From: Amycolatopsis endophytica
Lineage (GTDB): Bacteria > Actinomycetota > Actinomycetes > Mycobacteriales > Pseudonocardiaceae
Assembly: GCF_013410405.1 (NCBI RefSeq)
Contig: NZ_JACCFK010000001.1
Location: forward strand, 4,650,001 to 4,714,000
Direction of reading: 5' to 3'
DNA length: 64,000 nucleotides
Shown: piece after piece, positions 59,162-64,000 of the stretch
Layout: each line of letters starts with the position of its first letter
Position numbering within the stretch: the stretch's first letter is position 1
Program-made: the position numbers and the translations under genes
Notes under the pieces: model-generated
Told to the model about the DNA's origin: nothing
The model's database searches: none
Seen by the model: only the letters and a program-made list of their open reading frames with translations

Positions 59162-60535
59162 TCAGGCGATCTCGTCGGCGAACTTGTGTTCCGCCTCGGT
59201 GAGGCAGCGGTCGACGATCTCGATCGCCCGCTCGGCCTCCTCGCGGGTCAGGACGAACGGCGGCGCGAGGTGCAGCACGTCCCACACCCGCGTCACCAGA
59301 CCCTCTTCCTGGGTGCGCAGTGCCAGGAACTTGATGAACGGGTGCGAGGTGCCCCACGCCTGCTTCGTGCTCTTGTCCTTGACGAAGTCGATGGCGCACA
59401 ACAGGCCCTGCCCGCCGCGGACGTCGCCGACCGTCGGGTGCTCGCGCAGCCGCTGGGCCAGTTCGAACAGGTAGGTGCCCATCTCGGCCGAACGCTCGAC
59501 GAGGTTTTCCCGTTCGAGGATCTCGATGTTCTTGAGCGCGGCCGCCGCGGCGACGGCGTGACCGCCGAAGGTGATCAGGTGGTTGAGCGCCCGGCCGTCC
59601 GGCCGGAAGTCGTCGAACAGCGACGAGCGCGCCGCGACCGCGGCGATCGGCGCGTAGCCGCTGGACAGTCCCTTCGCCATGGTCATCAGGTCGGGCACTA
59701 CGCCGTAGTGCTCGGCGGCGAACCACGTGCCGGTGCGGCCCCAGCCGGTGATGACCTCGTCCATGATGAGCAGGACGCCGTAGCGGTCGCAGATCTCGCG
59801 CAGCATCCGCCAGTAGACGGGGCCGGGCAGGTGGGTGCCGTTGGCGACCGAGATCGGCTCGCCGATGACCGCCGCGACGTGCTCGGGGCCCTGGGTCAGG
59901 ATCTCCTGCTCGACGAAGCGGGCGCACATGATGTCGCCGGCTTCGCCCGTCAGGCCGAAGACGTTGCGGTAGTGGTTGGGGGAGGGGACCTTGCTCACGC
60001 CGGCCATGAACGGTCCGAAGTACCTCTCGTCGGCGCTGCCGGTCAGGCTGGCGGCGCCGAACGTGGTGCCGTGATAGGACCCGCGCCGGGCGATGATCTT
60101 GTACCGCTTGCCGAAGCCGCGCATCACCTGGACCTGCTTGGCGATCTTCATCGCGCTCTCGACGGCCTCCGAGCCCCCGGAACACAGGAACACGCGGTCC
60201 AGATCGCCCGGGGTCAGCGAACTGATCTTTTCCGCCAACGTGATCGCGGCGGGGTTGGCCGCGTTGGACGCGGCGGTGTAGGCGATCTTCTTGGCCTGTG
60301 CCGCCATCGCGTCCGCGATCTCGGTGCGCCCGTGGCCCGCGGCGACGACGAACAGGCCGGACAGCCCGTCGAGGTAGGTGCCGCCGCGTACGTCGGTCAG
60401 CGTCGCGCCACGCCCTTCGACGAACACCCGGAGCCCGCCGTGCGTGAGCTCGTTCCACTCGAGGTCGTTGCTGTGCAGCCACAGGTGTTCCAGCGCGGCG
60501 GTCTCCAGCGGGTCCCGGTCGTACGCTGCGGTCAT
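59162..60535 (-). CDS. class III PLP aminotransferase
   Basis: 457 residues: FLCSGGSEAVESAMKIAKQV, RRGSYHGTTFGAASLTGSAD, LLIMDEVITGWGRTGTWFAA, PLP-lysine in LMTMAKGLSSGYAPIAAVAA, HLITFGGHAVAAAAAL. Belongs to the omega-amine:pyruvate/putrescine transaminase branch. Converts an amine (free or gamma-glutamylated) to an aldehyde for the dehydrogenase. First gene of a three-gene run; divergent from the glutamine synthetase-like gene. Confidence 0.93.
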   Translation of the reverse strand: MTAAYDRDPLETAALEHLWLHSNDLEWNELTHGGLRVFVEGRGATLTDVRGGTYLDGLSGLFVVAAGHGRTEIADAMAAQAKKIAYTAASNAANPAAITLAEKISSLTPGDLDRVFLCSGGSEAVESAMKIAKQVQVMRGFGKRYKIIARRGSYHGTTFGAASLTGSADERYFGPFMAGVSKVPSPNHYRNVFGLTGEAGDIMCARFVEQEILTQGPEHVAAVIGEPISVANGTHLPGPVYWRMLREICDRYGVLLIMDEVITGWGRTGTWFAAEHYGVVPDLMTMAKGLSSGYAPIAAVAARSSLFDDFRPDGRALNHLITFGGHAVAAAAALKNIEILERENLVERSAEMGTYLFELAQRLREHPTVGDVRGGQGLLCAIDFVKDKSTKQAWGTSHPFIKFLALRTQEEGLVTRVWDVLHLAPPFVLTREEAERAIEIVDRCLTEAEHKFADEIA

Positions 60536-60617
60536 CGGCTCACTCCTCGTGCTCGGCTAATTGGAGCGGTAGACACTCCTTTTGTAAGGGACGGTGCGGG
60601 CGGCGTCAAGCGGAACC

Positions 60618-60647
60618 TTGCGGGCCGCCGAGTGCTTCTGTTAGAAA
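60618..60647 (+). promoter_or_regulatory. candidate promoter of glutamine synthetase-like gene
   Basis: TTGCGG (60618-60623), 18-bp spacer, TAGAAA (60642-60647), 37 bp before ATG 60684. A loose repeat GGAG-N9-CTCC (60563-60579) in the same divergent region may be a regulator site. Both are weak calls. Confidence 0.4.
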
Positions 60648-60683
60648 AAGGCTCATGGTGGAATCCATTGAGGAAGTCGAGGG

Positions 60684-61991
60684 ATGACTATGTCTGCGAC
60701 AGCCACCACCCCCGCGGGCACGCCGCCCGCCGACGTGCGCTCGCTCCTGCTGCTCTTCCCCGACCTGCACGGCGGCCTGCGCGGCAAGATGGTCGAACCC
60801 CGGCTCGTCGACGACCGGGCGCGCGCCGAGGGGCTGCCGACCACCGACCTGCTGCTCGCCGTGGATCCCCGGGACGAACCGATCACGACACTGCCGTCCA
60901 TGGGGCTCAACGGCGGCGCGAAGGACCTGCTGCTGCGGCCCGACGAGACCACTTGGCGGCCGGTGCCGTGGTTCCCGGATTCCGCACTGCTGCTGGGAGA
61001 TCTCCACGAAACCAGCGGCCTGCCGTGCGAGGTCAGCCCGCGCCAGGTGTTGCGGCGCGCACTGGGAGCGCTCGCCGACCAGGGACTTCGCGTGCGGGCG
61101 GCGTTCGAGTTCGAGTTCCGGCTGTTTCGGGCCGGTGGGTGGGAACCCGCCACCTCCGGTCTCAGCTACAGCCCGTTGACGTTGTCCGAGGTCGCCGGGT
61201 TCCTCGGCACGCTGCGGCACTACGCCGACGCCCTCCGGCTGGACCTGTCCGTGGTGCACGCGGAGGGGGCGCCCGGCCTCATCGAGGTCAACGTCGACCC
61301 GCAGGACGGCCTGGCCGCCGCCGACACGGCCGCGCTGCTCCGCCTCGCCGCGGCCGAGGCGGCCCGGCCGCACGGGCTGCGGGCGAGTTTCCTGGCCAAA
61401 CCGTTCGCGCGGGAGGAAGGGTCGAGCGCGCACGTGCACTTCTCGCTGTGGGACGAGAGTGGTGCCAACGTGTTGCGGTCGGCCGAGACGGACCTGGAAG
61501 ACGAGACCTACCGCCGGATCGCCTGGGGGGTCCTGGCGAACCTGCCCGCGCTGAGCCTGGTCTACAACCCCACGATCAACTCCTACAAACGGCTCGTGCC
61601 CGGCTACTTCGCGCCGGTGCGGGCGTCCTGCGGCACCGACGACCGGTCGTTCGCGTTGCGTGCCCTGCTGCGCGGTCCCAGTTCGAGCCGCTTCGAGCTG
61701 CGACGCCCCGGCGCGGACTGCAACCCCTACCTGACACTGGCGGCCATCGCGGCCTCGGTCCACCTCGGACTCATCGAACCGTCCATTCCGGACCGTGGCG
61801 GACTGGACCGGTACGACGAACCGCTGCCGTCCAGCCTCGACGGTGCCGTGGCCGAGTTCCGGCGGCGCGACGCCGGACTGGACAAGGTGCTCGGCGCCGG
61901 ATTCTGCGAATACTACCTGCGCACGCGCGAATGGGAACTGCACGCGTGGCAGAACGCCGTCACCGAGTGGGAACGGGAACGGTATTCGTGA
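60684..61991 (+). CDS. glutamine synthetase-like gamma-glutamyl-amine ligase (PuuA/GlnA3-type)
   Basis: 435 residues of type I glutamine synthetase fold: RAAFEFEFRLF (metal Glu pair), LIEVNVDPQDGLAAADTAAL, HVHFSLWDESG, NPTINSYKRLVPGYFAPVRA, and FELRRPGADCNPYLTLAAIA. No adenylylation Tyr loop. Paralogues of this kind attach glutamate to putrescine, ethanolamine, isopropylamine or other amines using ATP. Divergent from aminotransferase, hydrolase and dehydrogenase genes, so a gamma-glutamylation route for amine breakdown is the natural reading; the amine is unknown. Confidence 0.9.
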   Translation: MTMSATATTPAGTPPADVRSLLLLFPDLHGGLRGKMVEPRLVDDRARAEGLPTTDLLLAVDPRDEPITTLPSMGLNGGAKDLLLRPDETTWRPVPWFPDSALLLGDLHETSGLPCEVSPRQVLRRALGALADQGLRVRAAFEFEFRLFRAGGWEPATSGLSYSPLTLSEVAGFLGTLRHYADALRLDLSVVHAEGAPGLIEVNVDPQDGLAAADTAALLRLAAAEAARPHGLRASFLAKPFAREEGSSAHVHFSLWDESGANVLRSAETDLEDETYRRIAWGVLANLPALSLVYNPTINSYKRLVPGYFAPVRASCGTDDRSFALRALLRGPSSSRFELRRPGADCNPYLTLAAIAASVHLGLIEPSIPDRGGLDRYDEPLPSSLDGAVAEFRRRDAGLDKVLGAGFCEYYLRTREWELHAWQNAVTEWERERYS

Positions 61992-62063
61992 GGCCGGGGG
62001 CCGGGCCCGGCGCTTGCTAGCATGGGCAGGTGAGTGGTGTCTCTGGGCGGGGGAGCGCGACGG

Positions 62064-62843
62064 GTGCCTGAGCCGGTGGGGTTGAGCGTCAGCGGGTTGT
62101 CTCCGCGTGCGGTCGCGTTGCCGCCCCCGGAGGTCGACGCCAACCGGTACGTGGCCGACCTCGTGCGCCGGGAGATCCGGCTGGGGCTGTTGCCGCCGGG
62201 GTCGGCACTGCCCTCGGAGCGGGAGTTCGCCGAGATGCTCGGCGTCGGCCGCACGCCGGTCCAGCTGGCGTTCCGGCAGCTGCGGTCGGAAGGCCTGATC
62301 GAACAGCGCCGCGGCCGCGGCGGTGGCGCGTTCGTCCGGGGCGCGAGCGAGGACGAGTCACGCTTTCATGGCGTGATCTCCGAAGCGGTCCGCAACCGCG
62401 ACGAGATCCGGCTGGCGATGGAGTACCGGTGCCTGGTGGAGCCTGCCGTGGCGAGGCTGGCGAGCGAGCGGCGCACGGCCGCGGAACTGACCGCGCTCCA
62501 GTCCGCGCACGACCAGCTGCGCGAGTCGCCGGACGACGCGTCGTTCATGCGCAGCGACGCGGTCTTCCACCTCACGCTGGCCCACATCACCGCCAACCCG
62601 TTCCTCGTGCGCGGCATCGAGGAGTCCCGCCAGTGCTGTCACCCCGCGCTCGCGCTGCTCCCGGAGGGCGGCACCTTCCACGAAGCCACCATCGCCGAAC
62701 ACGACGAGATCCTGGCGGCCGTGCGCGGCCGGGAGCCTGCCGAGGCGGAACGCGCCATGCGTGCCCACGTCGAACGCAGCATGTGGAGCGTGCAGAAACT
62801 GCTCGCCACGCTCAGGGAACGCCACCCGGAACCCTCTGCCTGA
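62064..62843 (+). CDS. GntR-family (FadR subfamily) regulator
   Basis: 259 residues: N-terminal winged helix (RYVADLVRREIRLGLLPPGS, LPSEREFAEMLGVGRTPVQL) and an FCD all-helical effector domain with metal-binding His/Asp positions (FMRSDAVFHLTLAHITANPF, ATIAEHDEILAAVRGREPAE). GTG 62064 has GGGGGAG 9 nt upstream; an alternative GTG 62034 lies 10 nt after TAGCAT (62018-62023) and would be nearly leaderless. Probably regulates the amine genes just upstream. Confidence 0.9.
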   Translation: MPEPVGLSVSGLSPRAVALPPPEVDANRYVADLVRREIRLGLLPPGSALPSEREFAEMLGVGRTPVQLAFRQLRSEGLIEQRRGRGGGAFVRGASEDESRFHGVISEAVRNRDEIRLAMEYRCLVEPAVARLASERRTAAELTALQSAHDQLRESPDDASFMRSDAVFHLTLAHITANPFLVRGIEESRQCCHPALALLPEGGTFHEATIAEHDEILAAVRGREPAEAERAMRAHVERSMWSVQKLLATLRERHPEPSA

Positions 62844-62883
62844 CCCCTGTGGCGGCCGGAACCAGTGTTGCAGGCTGGGCTCG

Positions 62884-62974
62884 CGCGCGCCTTGAGTTGC
62901 GGTGCGAGGGCGCGCGGCTTCATGACCCATCTTCCCCAGAGCCATGTCCTGTCCCGCCGCTTCCCCGACAGGAC
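62884..62974 (+). terminator. two hairpins downstream of gntR
   Basis: CGCGCGCC (62884-62891) pairs with GGCGCGCG (62909-62916), and GTCCTGTC (62946-62953) with GACAGGAC (62967-62974). Both are perfect 8-bp stems in the 237-bp gap 62844-63080, which holds no recognisable gene. Probable terminator region. Confidence 0.45.
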
Positions 62975-63080
62975 CGCCGTGGTGCACCGTCGCTCGTCGG
63001 CCCGGTCGTTTCCGGGGTCGCGCGGGGAAACAGCCGTCCGGGATAGTAGTTTTCCCTCACGATCGAGGGGAGCCGGCGGA

Positions 63081-63932
63081 GTGACACGTCTGCACGTGGG
63101 CTGCGCGATGTGGAACCACAAGGCGTGGTCCGGGCGGTTCCTGCCGCCGTCGCTGCCGGCGAGGGAACGACTGCGCGCCTACGCCGGCTGGTGCAACGCG
63201 GTCGAAGGCAACACCACCTTCTACGCGACTCCCGCCCGCGACACCGTCGCCACCTGGGCGCGGCAGACCGGCCCCGGCTTCCGGTTCGTGGTCAAGCTGC
63301 CCAAGGTCGTCACCCACGAGCGCCGGTTCGCGGGGGTCGAGGCCGAGATGCGGGCGTTCCTGGACGCGATCGAACCCCTGGGTGAGCGGGCGGTCCTGTG
63401 GACGCAGTTGCCCGCCTCGTTCGGCCCGCCGGACGTCGACGCCCTCGTCCGATTCCTGCGCCGGCTCCCCGCCGCGCGCCGGCGCGCAGTCGAGGTGCGG
63501 CACCCCGGGTTCTTCACCGATCCCGGCTCGACGTCATTGCTGGAGAGGGCGCTGGCCGCCGCGGACGCCGAGTGGGTGCCGTTCGACACCACCGTCTTCT
63601 TCCGGAGCCCGCCGTCCAGCGAGGCCGAGCAGGAAGCCTGGGACCGGAAACCGCGCCTGCCCCGGCGGACGCGGGCACTGACCGACCGGCCGATCGTCCG
63701 TTACCTCGGCCGGGACTCGGTCGAGGAGACGGTCGCGGGGTGGCGGCCGTGGACGGCGGTGGTCGCCGGGTGGCTGCGCGAGGGCCGCTCGCCGACGGTT
63801 TTCCTGCACACCCCCGACAACCACGACGCACCGTCGCTCGCCCGCCGTTTCCACGACGACGTTCGAGCGCTGGTACCCGGACTCGGCGCACTGCCCGAGC
63901 CGGAGCCGGTCGAGCCCGCGACGCTGTTCTGA
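63081..63932 (+). CDS. DUF72 protein
   Basis: 283 residues of the YecE/DUF72 TIM-barrel-like family: LHVGCAMWNHKAWSGRFLPP at the start (the GxxxW pattern), YAGWCNAVEGNTTFYATPAR, FRFVVKLPKVVTHERRF, LWTQLPASFGPPDVDALVRF, VEVRHPGFF, and FLHTPDNHDAPSLARRFHDD. Function is not established; the fold resembles endonuclease IV. The frame is open far upstream but GTG 63081, preceded by GAGGGGAG, gives the family N-terminus. Confidence 0.9.
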   Translation: MTRLHVGCAMWNHKAWSGRFLPPSLPARERLRAYAGWCNAVEGNTTFYATPARDTVATWARQTGPGFRFVVKLPKVVTHERRFAGVEAEMRAFLDAIEPLGERAVLWTQLPASFGPPDVDALVRFLRRLPAARRRAVEVRHPGFFTDPGSTSLLERALAAADAEWVPFDTTVFFRSPPSSEAEQEAWDRKPRLPRRTRALTDRPIVRYLGRDSVEETVAGWRPWTAVVAGWLREGRSPTVFLHTPDNHDAPSLARRFHDDVRALVPGLGALPEPEPVEPATLF

Positions 63933-63976
63933 GCACGGGCAGGGGAAACGGCGGCGGGAAGCAGGAGGCCGGAGGG

Positions 63977-64000
63977 TCACCGGCTGTCGGGTTCGCCGTT
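63977..64000 (-). CDS. possible 3' end of a minus-strand gene (partial)
   Basis: A TGA on the minus strand (63977-63979) is preceded by seven open codons (NGEPDSR) running off the window end. Gene order suggests a gene convergent with the DUF72 gene, but too little is visible for identification. Confidence 0.25.
   Translation of the reverse strand, partial: NGEPDSR

Noticed and set aside
57057..60482. A single 1141-codon minus-strand open frame covering three genes
   Set aside because: Only the part after 58418 is aldehyde dehydrogenase; the rest is an Arg/Pro-rich out-of-frame reading of the PuuD-like and aminotransferase genes, which are convincing in their own frames.
62844..63080. N-terminal extension of the DUF72 protein (open frame from 62865)
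   Set aside because: The extension is Ser/Arg-rich with two hairpins and lacks similarity to family N-termini; GTG 63081 matches the conserved start.

Overview
The window is about 70% GC, with many GTG starts, strong GC preference at third codon positions and an actinobacterial gene content: an Lsr2 nucleoid protein, an F420-type Ddn reductase, an LLM flavin oxidoreductase and many TetR, GntR, IclR and LysR regulators around catabolic operons. It looks like the chromosome of a Pseudonocardiaceae-type actinomycete, most likely Amycolatopsis or a close relative. That name is an inference from style and gene families, not from a marker gene. No rRNA, tRNA, CRISPR array, prophage or intact insertion sequence was seen.

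Layout. 1-11.4 kb holds assorted regulators, two major facilitator transporters, two VOC proteins, an SDR, a racemase and an acyltransferase, including an SDR/aldo-keto reductase pair fused by a deletion and a frameshifted transporter. 11.56-12.03 kb is a 463-bp gene-free element with 28-bp terminal inverted repeats and two opposed arrays of a 21-bp repeat. 12.0-13.1 kb is a luciferase-like oxidoreductase. 13.2-21.7 kb is a compact ten-gene cluster: GTP cyclohydrolase II-like RibA, an inositol monophosphatase-like protein, a creatininase-family protein, a flippase-like membrane protein, a methyltransferase, a glycosyltransferase, a PTPS/QueD-like protein, an MDR dehydrogenase, a CDP-alcohol phosphatidyltransferase and a membrane sulfatase-fold enzyme. 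It looks like an uncharacterised pathway starting from GTP and ending at the membrane. 21.8-27.7 kb has a catalase, a Ddn-like protein and a benzoylformate decarboxylase/transporter/LysR set. 27.7-33.2 kb mixes intact genes (BCCT transporter, GDSL esterase, LysR) with several decaying ones. 33.2-37.0 kb has small regulators, an MBL-fold hydrolase, a GrpB protein, an alpha/beta hydrolase with its regulator, and lsr2.

37.1-49.4 kb is one tightly coupled operon under an IclR regulator with a visible promoter and two operator-like palindromes. It encodes an isocitrate lyase/PEP mutase-family lyase, a two-subunit aconitase-family hydratase, a NitT/TauT-type ABC importer, two MmgE/PrpD proteins, an acyl-CoA ligase and a PrpF-family isomerase. 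The lyase, hydratase and isomerase match by family the last three steps of the 3-methylitaconate, 2,3-dimethylmaleate, 2,3-dimethylmalate, propionate plus pyruvate route known from anaerobic nicotinate fermenters. The CoA ligase could activate the propionate.

49.4-57.1 kb is a P450 operon (NADPH reductase, flavodoxin, amino-acid-type permease, P450, cupin, phosphotriesterase-like hydrolase). It is bracketed by two closely similar TetR genes in inverted orientation, and the same 18-bp palindrome occurs twice before the operon and once before the second TetR gene. 57.1-62.8 kb carries a gamma-glutamylation-type amine catabolic set (aldehyde dehydrogenase, gamma-glutamyl hydrolase, aminotransferase, glutamine synthetase-like ligase, GntR regulator). 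Together these suggest uptake and oxidation of an amine, followed by Puu-like processing. The window ends with a DUF72 protein and the last codons of a possible minus-strand gene.
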